Shown piece by piece: positions 55,401 through 64,000 of a stretch of DNA of 64,000 nucleotides. The first letter of the stretch is position 1, and each line of letters begins with the position of its first letter. A program made the translations under genes and the position numbers. Source of the DNA: Myxococcota bacterium (lineage in GTDB: Bacteria; Myxococcota_A; UBA796; CAJQPC01); assembly GCA_023150845.1 (NCBI GenBank), contig JAKLKD010000004.1:18824-82823 (forward strand), written 5' to 3'. Under the pieces are notes generated by a model. It was given only the letters and a program-made list of their open reading frames with translations, had not been told where the DNA came from and searched no databases.

Positions 55401-58400
55401 CCGAGGAGCTGGAGCTGGGCGGCGTACTGGTCCGACGGCACCATAAACGCCGCGGCGGTGCGGAAGATCGTGGTGAGCACGGCCAAGGCGCGCACCACGG
55501 CGGACAGGATGTTGTTCACCCGGCCCAAGAGGTTGCCCGCGCGGCAGAGCCAGCCGCCCGCGGTGATGAGCGGCGCGCCGATGCCCGCGAGCCAGACGAG
55601 GGCGAGGCCGAAGATGATGAGCAGGCCGCCGACGACGTAGCACAGCGCCGAGAGCGTGCCGCAGATCGTCGCGAGGCCGTCGAGGAAGTCGCGCAGGGTG
55701 CCGAAGAGGTCGGCGGCGAAGGCGCAGAACAGGCCGACGTTGTCGGTCGTCGTCGCGCCGGTGCCCATCCGGCTCCAGGAGTCGCCCATGCGGCTCAAGG
55801 AGCCCTGCTGGCCGTCCTTCCCGAAGACGTTGCCGAACTGCTCACCGCCCCAGGCCCCGGCGGTCCACGGCGGGTTCTGGGCGAGGCCGATGAGCGGCCC
55901 GATCATCGGGGTACCGAGCTTGCCCCCGGAGAGCGACTTGAGCCCCTGATCCGCGGCCCAGCCGATGTTGTCCCAGACGAGGGTGTCGACGGCCTGGTCG
56001 GTGAAGCTCGACAAGAACGACCCGCCGAAGTTGTCGGCCAAGGTCTCGAGGATCTGCGGGGTGCGGCTCGACTTGATGCCCGGCGTGTTCTCGGAGAAGG
56101 CGCGCTGGTAGTCGAGCTGATCGACGATGGCGCTGACCTGCTCGTCGGTGATGCCCTTCATGTCTTCGAAGGACTGGATGGGCGGCAGCGTCTCAGGCAC
56201 CGAGGCGTCGAGCTGGGCGGCGATGGCGGGGTCAACCCCAGCGTTGGGGGCGGTCACCTCGGGGCCGGTGCCCTGGTTGACGTCACCGCCCTCCTCGTTG
56301 GCGACCTCGTTCGCGACGACGGTGGCGTTCTGCTCGGCCTCGTTGGCCTGGGTCCTCGCCTCGGCGGCCTGGGGCTCGGGCTTGGCGTCGGCCTTGGCGT
56401 TGGAGCAGACGAGGTTGAAGGCCTGCTCCGTGGAGCCCCAGAAGCCGCGCCCGCTGAACTCGCTGTTGAACGCCGACATCATGGCGCCGGACTGCTCACC
56501 GCCCTCCTTCGCGCCTTGCCACATGCGGGTGAGGTCTTTGTAGGAGTCCGAGCCCTTGACGGCGCTGAGCGAGGGGCCGGTGTCTTCGCCGTCGTCGCAG
56601 GCCTCGCAGAGCTCATCGAAGGCGTCGAGGTCGCCGATGAGGTCGGCCACGCCGTCTACGCCGTCCTGGTACTGCTCAAGCTTCTGGGCGCCGTCCTCGC
56701 TGGCGTTCGTGGTGGCCGTGTTCGCCGGGGTGGGCGGCACCGGGGTGCCCGCCATGTTCTCGGTGTTCTTGGCGCGCAGGTTGGCGACGAGGCCCTGCAG
56801 CTCGGCGCCGCCGAGGTCACCTTCAGCCGCGACGTGGCCCTGGGGGATGCCGGCCTGGAGCTCGGGGAGCGCCCCGCCGCGGGCGAAGGCCTCGGCGGCG
56901 ACGTGGGCCTCGGCCTCGGCGTAGAGCCCGGCGTCGGGGCCCGAGAGCGGGTCGAGCTGGAGCTGGGCGGCGTGGGTGAGCTCGTGGGCGATGAGGCCCC
57001 GGGCGTCGGCGGAGTTGGCGTCGAAGCGCGCGGCGTCGAGGAAGACCTCGCCGCCCTCCATGAGGCCGCGGGTCCCGGCGGCCCGGGCGCGGGCGGCGCC
57101 CTCCTCGCCGAGGTGCACCTCGACGGGGCCGAGGCCCAAGGCCGAGGACAGGCTGCGGATCATGGTCTGGAGCCGGGCGCCCGTGGGCTCGGCGAGGCCG
57201 CCCAAGGCGTCACCGACGGCCTGCTGCTCGTCGGAGGCCACGGCGTTGGTGAGGCCCTCGACCTGCTCGGCGAGGCCGACGTAGGGGGGCAGCACCCGCT
57301 CAAGCTGGGCGAGGAGCTGGGGCGCGCTCACCTCGGCGATGCGGGCGCTGAGGCGGAGGTCCGTCGCGACGCCGACGTGCAGGCGGTCGAGCTCGGTGAG
57401 GAGCTCGGCCCGCTCCTCGTCGGAGAGCTGCTCGTCGAGCTCGACGGAGAAGCGCAGGTTGTCGAGCTTCGCCCGGGCCTCGGCCACGAGCACACCCTCG
57501 ACCTGGGCCTCGACCTTGCCCGCGGGCGCGGGGCCCGGCGCGGGGAGCTGGGCGCGCATGAGCTCGGCGATGAGCTGGCCGCGGGAGTCCGTCGCCGGGG
57601 GCGGCTCGAAGGCCCAGGCCTCGCCGCGGGTCTCCCAGACGCGCAGGGCGTCCCGGCCGCGGGCCTCGGCCTCGACCTCCAAGGGCTGGCCGGGGCGGCT
57701 GATCTGCCCGGCGATGCTGCGGTCCCGGCCCGCGACGTGCTGCAGGGCGTGGGTGGACTCGTGGGCGAGCATCGACGCGCCCTCGGCGGTCTCCAGGCTC
57801 GCGGGCTCACCGAGGTAGATGTCGGTCTCGACGGTGAAGGCGCGGGCGTTCACCGCCGTGGCGGCGGCCCGGGCGACGGCGCCCTCGTGGATCATGATGT
57901 TGGGGAGCGCGCGGCCGTGCACCTCGGTCAAGAAGCCGCGCTCCTGGGGGCTGAGCGGGCGACCGGGGCCGCCCGACGCGCGCAGGGCGTCGATCCACTC
58001 GCCGAGGCCGTCGGGGGAGCGGGGGTCGGCGCCGCCGAGGGGCTTACGCGCCAAGGCGGGCTCCGCCATCGCCGGGCCGACGCTCTCGACGGCGCTGTCG
58101 GCCTGGCTCTCAAAGAGCAGGCCATACCAGCGGTCCACGAAGAGCATCCAGTCCAGAGTGGCGTTCCAGGGGAGGTACGCGCTCATGTCCGTCGAGACGG
58201 CCGTCTCTAAGGCGAGGAGCTGGGAGACGTAGAGCTCCCGGGGGCTCTCCGGGCGCACCTGGGCGCTCAGCTCGCTGATGGAGCCGTTCCCGAGGCGGTC
58301 GTGGGCGCCGCTGAGGCTGCCGAGCACAGGCCCGCGCGAGGACTCTGCGCTCTGGGCGCGGGCGTCTTCGCGGGCGCTGTCGCTCTGGGCCACCGGGCGG

Positions 58401-58447
58401 GTCGTCTGACGGACCTTGCCCTGGCTCGTGCTCTCTTGGTGCCTCAT
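52439..58447 (-). CDS. 2002-aa protein with two tandem eCIS-core (DUF4157) domains, hydrophobic segment, Asn/Gln-rich linker and long coiled coil
   Basis: eCIS core 1: LPNIMIHEGAVARAAATAVNARAFTVETDIYLGEPASLETAEGASMLAHESTHALQH. Core 2: VEVHLGEEGAARARAAGTRGLMEGGEVFLDAARFDANSADARGLIAHELTHAAQLQ. HESTH at 57749-57763, HELTH at 56972-56986. Confidence 0.88.
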   Translation of the reverse strand: MRHQESTSQGKVRQTTRPVAQSDSAREDARAQSAESSRGPVLGSLSGAHDRLGNGSISELSAQVRPESPRELYVSQLLALETAVSTDMSAYLPWNATLDWMLFVDRWYGLLFESQADSAVESVGPAMAEPALARKPLGGADPRSPDGLGEWIDALRASGGPGRPLSPQERGFLTEVHGRALPNIMIHEGAVARAAATAVNARAFTVETDIYLGEPASLETAEGASMLAHESTHALQHVAGRDRSIAGQISRPGQPLEVEAEARGRDALRVWETRGEAWAFEPPPATDSRGQLIAELMRAQLPAPGPAPAGKVEAQVEGVLVAEARAKLDNLRFSVELDEQLSDEERAELLTELDRLHVGVATDLRLSARIAEVSAPQLLAQLERVLPPYVGLAEQVEGLTNAVASDEQQAVGDALGGLAEPTGARLQTMIRSLSSALGLGPVEVHLGEEGAARARAAGTRGLMEGGEVFLDAARFDANSADARGLIAHELTHAAQLQLDPLSGPDAGLYAEAEAHVAAEAFARGGALPELQAGIPQGHVAAEGDLGGAELQGLVANLRAKNTENMAGTPVPPTPANTATTNASEDGAQKLEQYQDGVDGVADLIGDLDAFDELCEACDDGEDTGPSLSAVKGSDSYKDLTRMWQGAKEGGEQSGAMMSAFNSEFSGRGFWGSTEQAFNLVCSNAKADAKPEPQAAEARTQANEAEQNATVVANEVANEEGGDVNQGTGPEVTAPNAGVDPAIAAQLDASVPETLPPIQSFEDMKGITDEQVSAIVDQLDYQRAFSENTPGIKSSRTPQILETLADNFGGSFLSSFTDQAVDTLVWDNIGWAADQGLKSLSGGKLGTPMIGPLIGLAQNPPWTAGAWGGEQFGNVFGKDGQQGSLSRMGDSWSRMGTGATTTDNVGLFCAFAADLFGTLRDFLDGLATICGTLSALCYVVGGLLIIFGLALVWLAGIGAPLITAGGWLCRAGNLLGRVNNILSAVVRALAVLTTIFRTAAAFMVPSDQYAAQLQLLGADAGTFGEKAGAKAADSTAGSLNNRLRAGTERRVNDSIANRSPQGQAGADQATRVQQLQDADAQRLVAEAEAERQRQAQNQPPPTQDPANPQNGQHPQNGQNPQNGQDPNNPNRQPNGQDPNDPARRRPDDVDTEPRPRSLFRRIVGHLPVIGTAVTEFEHVARDARELFSSSPFHGRPGREQFSPEAWRQIEAKINQHAEQLGNRLRTLNGDLERARNEPNPDAQQIANLQRQIASTEQKLTRVRSSLQEAQRAIPAAQAHQDAINREAADQEADPNSPTSRQRTLEETRRRVRELQNERRRVEGELETANERLRAAQTAESEAQQRANDAQRAHDAHINSDDYRQREQRHREEHARQQQQRVHDMDRLNTEAADLERRATHAEQAAPLRQTAQQQRAQADEARQRAQRALTDMRSFENTQIKLTTENGGADGLTHRRLISVDGDTVTVTNGRGQTETFPISAIKYPKSLRELAARVRTENAEAERLTTEAQAATTRADGLAPEGTDPQALRTQAAGLRNQSLTTLEQHDQNLNPGEMPDSQRDQLRTARNQATGAHSTASGQTQSLQTRVNQLQGQNTQLNSDLTQAQRSLQEQEALNQRMPGLMQNSDLNRGSSGNATGGVGSAYKGVGESLTRSLGLVEGLFGLLSTATQHSAYMESKVTRDANGKITEDKRTLGTVVEGSTQGMRNSALDAGLGLLGYQHAMTDQRETPEQLLSFGQQQAERERNRAATIQALLTCTPPISNIEQMNQKRTAALAAYDQYNIAWGDARKAYEAELIVTQLSAQTLTMAQEGQPLQQASQAMTTPLNQSVTDETSRQGVLSGLSNQNMQQPEGGIAGIVTGLIAKLAEHADRMDDQPTPPSPDSGQQIQDGPNRANEERTQRAEQANTASQEQRAFLDQAIAARAAQEQHVTTSITTLEQKHQEEQAILAEIKNQKAAALVRQEQHRATVEANASGFVSDFNQMEAWRADYQAKRTAVETMQ

Positions 58448-58584
58448 ACCCAGCTCCCTTCTTCGGATGCGCTGCGCGCCTGAACGGGACTATTTTGGCG
58501 TGAGGGGACCAATTTTCCAAGCCAAGACTGCGCAAGACATGACTTTTCTGCGCCCTCGGCCCCGCCCGTCGCGTCCGCTGACGC

Positions 58585-59250
<666 letters not shown>

Positions 59251-59437
59251 ACCGCCTCCATACACTCCCCGCGGCCCCGGCGCGTGCCGGACCCCGAAGC
59301 GCCACCGCCCTGGACCACGCCAGGCCCCGCCGGGTTCTGCGGAGGATCCACGCCGGGCCCCGGAGGCCACATCCAGGCCCTTGAACCCTCGGGGCGCCAT
59401 CGGCATCCCCTCAACAAATCCCCTCTCCGAGGTGCAG

Positions 59438-60310
59438 ATGTCCCCTCGACCCGTTGTCTCCGTCATCACCGCCCACACCCAACAAGAGGGCGGCGGCTTC
59501 ACCGTGCGCCGCCCCTTCCCCAGCCGCGGCCTCGCGCAGCTCGACCCGCTGCTCATGCTCGATGAGATGGGCCCGGTCCACTACGGCCCGGGGCAGGCCA
59601 TCGGCGCCCCCGACCACCCCCACCGCGGCTTCGAGACCGTCACCTACATCCTCGACGGCGAGGCCGAGCACGCCGACTCCTCCGGCCACGCCGGCTCGAT
59701 GTCCCCCGGCGACGTCCAGTGGATGACCGCGGGCGCGGGCGTCGTGCACCGGGAGATGCCGTCCCGGCGGATGCAGCGGGAGGGCGGGCGGATGCACGGC
59801 TTCCAGCTCTGGGTGAACCTCCCCGCCGCCGAGAAGCGCATCGCGCCGCGTTACCAAGAGATCAAGGCCGCGACCATCCCCAGCGCCAGCTCCCCCGACG
59901 GCAAGGCCCGGGTCCGCGTCATCGCCGGGGAGGCCCTCGGCGCCCAGGCGGTCATCGCCACGCGCACGCCGATCCTCTACCACCACTGGAGCCTCGACGC
60001 CGGGGCCGACGTGGCGCTGCCCCTGCCCGCGGATCACCGCGTCGGCGTCTACGTCTTCGACGGGACGGCGCGGGTGTCCGGGCGGGAGCTCCACGCCGGG
60101 CAGCTCGCGGTGCTCGGCGAAGGGGACCACCTCACCTTGTCCGCCGACGGCCCCGCCCAGGCCCTCGTCCTCGGCGGGCGCCCGCTCAACGAGCCCATCG
60201 CCTGGAGCGGCCCCTTCGTGATGAACACCGAGCAGGAGCTCCGTGAGGCTTACGCCGACTTCCGGGCGGGGCGGCTGGGCCGCATCCCGCCGGAGATCGT
60301 GCGGGCCTGA
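59438..60310 (+). CDS. Pirin family protein
   Basis: [88 protein letters not shown]. Confidence 0.93.
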   Translation: MSPRPVVSVITAHTQQEGGGFTVRRPFPSRGLAQLDPLLMLDEMGPVHYGPGQAIGAPDHPHRGFETVTYILDGEAEHADSSGHAGSMSPGDVQWMTAGAGVVHREMPSRRMQREGGRMHGFQLWVNLPAAEKRIAPRYQEIKAATIPSASSPDGKARVRVIAGEALGAQAVIATRTPILYHHWSLDAGADVALPLPADHRVGVYVFDGTARVSGRELHAGQLAVLGEGDHLTLSADGPAQALVLGGRPLNEPIAWSGPFVMNTEQELREAYADFRAGRLGRIPPEIVRA

Positions 60311-60329
60311 GCCCGAGGCCCCGCCGGGC

Positions 60330-62390
60330 TCAGCGGATGATGGTGCCCGGCTCGATGGCCTCGGTCGTGGTCACCATGGCGCGCACGCCCTCACCGCCCG
60401 CGGCGAGGAGCATGCCGTGGGACATCACGCCGCGTAGCTTCACCGGCTTGAGGTTCACGACCACGACGACCTGGAGCCCGACGAGCTCCTCAGGGGCGTA
60501 GCGGTCGGCGATCCCGGCGACGATGGTGCGGGGCTCGGCCTCGCCGACGTCCACCTTGAGCTGGAGCAGGCGGTCGGCGTTGGGGTGGCGGGCGGCCTCG
60601 ACCACACGCCCAGCGCGGAGCTGGACCTTGGCGAAGTCGTCGTACACGATCTGGGCGCTCGCCTCGGGGCTGGTCGTCGTCTCGCTCATCTTGACCTCAG
60701 GGGCGGCGGGGGCCGCCTTGGCAGGGGGGTTCGGGGCTTTGGCCGCCTTCTCGGCCTTGGGCGGCTTCTCGGCCTTGGCCGTCGGCATCGGCGCGTGGAC
60801 CTGGAGCGACCGCAGCGCGGCGCTCTCGCTCGCCTTCTCCAGCGCGGCCTGGATCGCCGGGGGCAGCTCGTCCAGGCGGGGGAACAGGGGCTCGCCGAGG
60901 CTCAAGGCGCCGCCCTCGGCCAGCCGGTCAAGCTGGGCGAGGTCGTCGGTGAGCCGGGGCTCCCCGGCGCTCAGGCGGCGGAGCAGCTCCGCGCCCTTGT
61001 TCGGGCAGAACGGCGTGAGCAGCGTGCCCACCACCCGGCAGAGCTCCAGGGTGCGACGCAGCACGCCGCCCAGGCGCGCCGTGTCCCCAGCCTTGTTCAG
61101 GGCCCAAGGCGCCATGCTGTCGATGTACTTGTTGCCCGCCGACGACAAGGTCACCAGGGCCTCGACGGCGCCGCGGTAGTCGAGCGCGTCCACAGACTCC
61201 ATGAACCGGCTGACCGCCATGGCCGAGGCCGCCGAGAGCGCGTGGTCCTCGTCGCGGTCGGCGTCAAGCGCCGGGACCACGCCGCCGAGCCACTTCTCGG
61301 TCATCGAGATCGCCCGGTGGGCGAGGTTGCCGATGTCGTTCGCCAGCTCCGCGTTGTAGCGCAGCAGAAACGCCTTGTGTGAGAAGTCGCCGTCGGCGCC
61401 GAAGGCCTTCTCCGACATCAAGATGTAGCGCAGGGCGTCGGGGCCGTAGGCGTCCACGAGCAGGTTCGGGTCAACGACGTTGCCCAGAGACTTGCTCATC
61501 TTCTGGCCCTCGACCGTCCACCAGCCATGGGCGTAGAGGCAGCGCGCGGGCTCAAGCCCCATGGCGAAGAGCATCGTGCCCCAGTACACCGTGTGGGTCG
61601 TGAGGATGTCCTTGCCGAGGAGCTGGAAGTCCGCGGGCCAGCGCAGGGCGAAGGCGGCCGGGTCGTCGTGGATGCCCGTCGCCGAGACGTAGTTCAGCAG
61701 GGCGTCGAACCAGACGTAGGTGACGTAGTCCTCGTCGAAGGGCATCGGGATGCCCCACGACATCCGGGACTTGGGCCGGGAGATGCAGAGGTCGCCGACG
61801 TCCTTTTTGAGCGCGCCGATGAGCTCGTTGCGCCGGGACTCCGGCCGCACCCAGTCGGGGTGGGCCTCCAGCCAGGCCCGGAGCTGGTCGGCGTAGCGCC
61901 CCATTCGGAAGAAGTAGTTCATCTCTTCGACCCACTCGACGGGCAGGCCGGACTCGGGGCACTTGCCGTCGATGAGGTCCTTCTCCGTCCAGAAGCGCTC
62001 CGCCGCCGTGGAGTACCACCCGGCGTAGGTCGCCTGGAAGATCTCGCCCCGGTCGTAGAGCTCCTGGAGCACCCGGCGCACCACGGCCTGGTGTTTGGCG
62101 TCGGTGGTGCGCACGAAGTCGTCGTACTGCACGTCGAGGCGCGCCCAGAGGTTCTTGAAGCGCAGGTGCAGCTCGTCGGTGTGCTGCTGCGGGGTCACGC
62201 CGCGGCGGTTCGCGGCCTCCAGCACCTTCTGGCCGTGCTCGTCGGTGCCCGTGAGGAAGAAGACCTCGTCGCCGCGCATCCGGTGCAGGCGGGAGATGAC
62301 GTCGGCGGCGATGGTCGTGTAGCTGTGCCCGATGTGGGGCACGTCGTTGACGTAGTAGATGGGCGTGGTGATGGTGAAGCGCTGGGACAT
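60330..62390 (-). CDS. metG: Methionyl-tRNA synthetase with C-terminal tRNA-binding domain
   Basis: ITTPIYYVNDVPHIGHSYTTIAADVISR, FLTGTDEHGQKV, VEGQKMSKSLGNVVDP (KMSKS), C-term FAKVQLRAGRVVEAARHPNADRLLQLKVDVG. Confidence 0.95.
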   Translation of the reverse strand: MSQRFTITTPIYYVNDVPHIGHSYTTIAADVISRLHRMRGDEVFFLTGTDEHGQKVLEAANRRGVTPQQHTDELHLRFKNLWARLDVQYDDFVRTTDAKHQAVVRRVLQELYDRGEIFQATYAGWYSTAAERFWTEKDLIDGKCPESGLPVEWVEEMNYFFRMGRYADQLRAWLEAHPDWVRPESRRNELIGALKKDVGDLCISRPKSRMSWGIPMPFDEDYVTYVWFDALLNYVSATGIHDDPAAFALRWPADFQLLGKDILTTHTVYWGTMLFAMGLEPARCLYAHGWWTVEGQKMSKSLGNVVDPNLLVDAYGPDALRYILMSEKAFGADGDFSHKAFLLRYNAELANDIGNLAHRAISMTEKWLGGVVPALDADRDEDHALSAASAMAVSRFMESVDALDYRGAVEALVTLSSAGNKYIDSMAPWALNKAGDTARLGGVLRRTLELCRVVGTLLTPFCPNKGAELLRRLSAGEPRLTDDLAQLDRLAEGGALSLGEPLFPRLDELPPAIQAALEKASESAALRSLQVHAPMPTAKAEKPPKAEKAAKAPNPPAKAAPAAPEVKMSETTTSPEASAQIVYDDFAKVQLRAGRVVEAARHPNADRLLQLKVDVGEAEPRTIVAGIADRYAPEELVGLQVVVVVNLKPVKLRGVMSHGMLLAAGGEGVRAMVTTTEAIEPGTIIR

Positions 62391-62490
62391 CGGCCCCTCC
62401 TGCGGGTCTGCGCCCTTAGCGGACCCCTCGCCTTAGAGCAAGTCCGCGGCTTCTTTGCCCGCGTCCCCTCCCCACGATAGAGCCGAGCGT

Positions 62491-63684
62491 ATGGTCCGCG
62501 CCCTGGGTTACTCCGCCAGCCCCTTCGACCCCTCCTCCCCCGGCCGCCTCTGCCGGGGCCGCGAGCGCTGGATCCCCGGTTGGGATCCCGAAGGCCCCGT
62601 CTCCCTCTACCGGCTGGTGCTCTCCGGCGCGGAGTTCAGCGATGACTCCGCCCGCGACGCCCGCCGTGGCCTCGCCTGCGCCCAGGTCGAGCCGGGGGTG
62701 CTCCTCCAGGGGCTGTTCCCGGGCCGCCGCCTCTGGGCCTTCCGGGAGGAGGGCTACGAGGGGGAGATCCCCGACTACGTCCCCGACGACGACGACGCCT
62801 GGTTCCGCGCCCCCCGCCGCGGCGGCGCCTTCCACGACGTCTGCCGCCGCTGGCGCGCGTTCATCGACGACCCGGCGGAGCTCAGCCGCCTCGTCAACGA
62901 GGACCTCATCGACGGCCTCATCGTGCTCCCCGCCGGGGTCGAGCCCACGAAGGCCCTCGACGACGCGGTGTTCTTGTTGACCAGCCAAGGCGACGGCTCG
63001 GCCTTCCCGGTCAAACGTTTTCAGCCCATGGCGATGCTCGACGTGCTCCAGCACACCGAGGCCCTGGTCACCGTACACTTCGACAAGCACGGCGCGGCCC
63101 TCGGCATCTACACCCGTGAGCTGTTCTGCCCCGACAGCGTGATCTCCCAGGTCGCTGAAGAGGTGGACGCCTTGGCGGTGCCCTTCGCGATCCCGCCGAT
63201 GTTGGCCCGCTGGGACCGCGCGCTGCAAGAGCTGCGCGCCCGCTGGTCCACCTACCACGACGAGCCCTTCCCCGTGCCTTCCGCCGCCGAGCCCACCCGC
63301 TGGAGCCGCCGCCGCGGCTGGTCCAGCGAGGGCGAAGAGGAGGAGGACGAGGACGTGCTGCGGCTCTTGGAGGAGGAGTCCACGGGCTGGCCCGACGGCG
63401 AGGCCACCGACGCCGAGGAGCCTGAGGACGACGACGACAGCGACTCCGAGGACGAAGACGACGACGACAGCGACTCCGAGGCGGAGGACGACGACGACTC
63501 CGAGCTCGACGAGGACGACGACTCTGAGCTCGATGAGGACGATGACTCCGACCTCGACGACGAGCAGGACGACGACGACGACTCCAACCTCGACGACGAA
63601 GACGGCGACGACAGCGACGACGGTGACGACGACGAGGATGAAGACGGCGAAGAGGAGGAGGACGACGACGAGAGCGAGGGCTGA
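62491..63684 (+). CDS. Hypothetical protein with ~120-residue Asp/Glu/Ser-rich C-terminal tail
   Basis: Ordered N-terminal part (MVRALGYSASPFDPSSPGR...WDRALQELRARWSTYHDEP) then DDDDSDSEDEDDDDSDSEAEDDDDSELDEDDDSELDEDDDSD... Confidence 0.7.
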   Translation: MVRALGYSASPFDPSSPGRLCRGRERWIPGWDPEGPVSLYRLVLSGAEFSDDSARDARRGLACAQVEPGVLLQGLFPGRRLWAFREEGYEGEIPDYVPDDDDAWFRAPRRGGAFHDVCRRWRAFIDDPAELSRLVNEDLIDGLIVLPAGVEPTKALDDAVFLLTSQGDGSAFPVKRFQPMAMLDVLQHTEALVTVHFDKHGAALGIYTRELFCPDSVISQVAEEVDALAVPFAIPPMLARWDRALQELRARWSTYHDEPFPVPSAAEPTRWSRRRGWSSEGEEEEDEDVLRLLEEESTGWPDGEATDAEEPEDDDDSDSEDEDDDDSDSEAEDDDDSELDEDDDSELDEDDDSDLDDEQDDDDDSNLDDEDGDDSDDGDDDEDEDGEEEEDDDESEG

Positions 63685-63774
63685 GGATCTTTTTTTCAGC
63701 GCGCCTCATCACGCCCTGTAAGGAACCGTCCGAGTGTGTCGTTGTCAGGTCGGCTCAGTCCACTGGAGGTCCTC

Positions 63775-64000
63775 ATGATCCGCGCGCTCCTCGTCTTCGT
63801 CGTCTCGTCCCTGCTCACCGCCGACGCCTTCGCCTGCGCGATGCGTATGTCGGACGGCAAGCGCCTTGAGGAGGCCATCGCCGTGGTCGAGGAGACCAAG
63901 GCCCCCACGCCGCAGACGCCTCCCGCCGCCCAGGCTGAGCTGGTCGCCCCGCAGCCGCCCGTCGCCCCGCCCGTCGCGCCGACGCCGCCCCCGGCCCCGG
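63775..64000 (+). CDS. Exported protein, 3' truncated by window end
   Basis: ATG 63775; MIRALLVFVVSSLLTADAFACAMRMSDGKRLEEAIAVVEETKAPTPQTPPAAQAEL...; Pro-rich, open to the window end. Confidence 0.55.
   Translation, partial: MIRALLVFVVSSLLTADAFACAMRMSDGKRLEEAIAVVEETKAPTPQTPPAAQAELVAPQPPVAPPVAPTPPPAP

Noticed and set aside
54581-58210. Long + strand ORF (1209 aa) and 52442-54541 (699 aa) antisense to the giant eCIS-core gene
   Set aside because: Shadow ORFs created by high GC3 opposite a real gene; low-complexity Gly/Arg/Ala/Leu translations with no domain motifs.
52439-58447. Possible complete eCIS locus
   Set aside because: Only eCIS-core domains seen; no sheath, tube, spike, baseplate or AAA loader genes recognisable in the window.
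63252-63587. Ser-rich minus-strand ORF
   Set aside because: Antisense reading of the acidic tail of 62491-63684.

Overview
High-GC bacterial chromosomal window, about 50 genes. The overall look suggests a Myxococcota or other deltaproteobacterial-lineage genome: a Ser/Thr kinase-AAA-TPR regulator, an MglA-like GTPase, and MYXO-CTERM-like C-termini. Housekeeping and metabolic genes include sdhCAB, gph, metG, fused isobutyryl-CoA mutase icmF, a GH13 amylase, an S46 peptidase, pirin, an L,D-transpeptidase, chrA and cyanophycinase. Several accessory modules stand out. (1) A TTGA-overlapping DUF262-HipA pair (2271-5056). (2) A type III PKS cluster with its own methyltransferase, ACP, fatty-acyl-AMP ligase and FAD oxygenase, divergent from a desaturase (5137-11147). 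(3) A three-gene P-loop ATPase / unknown / retropepsin-like protease cassette (11538-13682). (4) An EAD1-like death-fold adaptor with a poly-Asp tail (23712-24218). (5) A RelE-like toxin locus with no canonical start codon at the expected N-terminus (42180-42593). (6) A three-gene translationally coupled operon led by a 2002-aa protein with two tandem eCIS-core (DUF4157) HExxH motifs (50107-58447). Several intergenic regions carry perfect inverted or helically phased repeats. I saw no tRNA, rRNA, CRISPR array or transposase. All family calls come from reading motifs in the translations; no database search was run.
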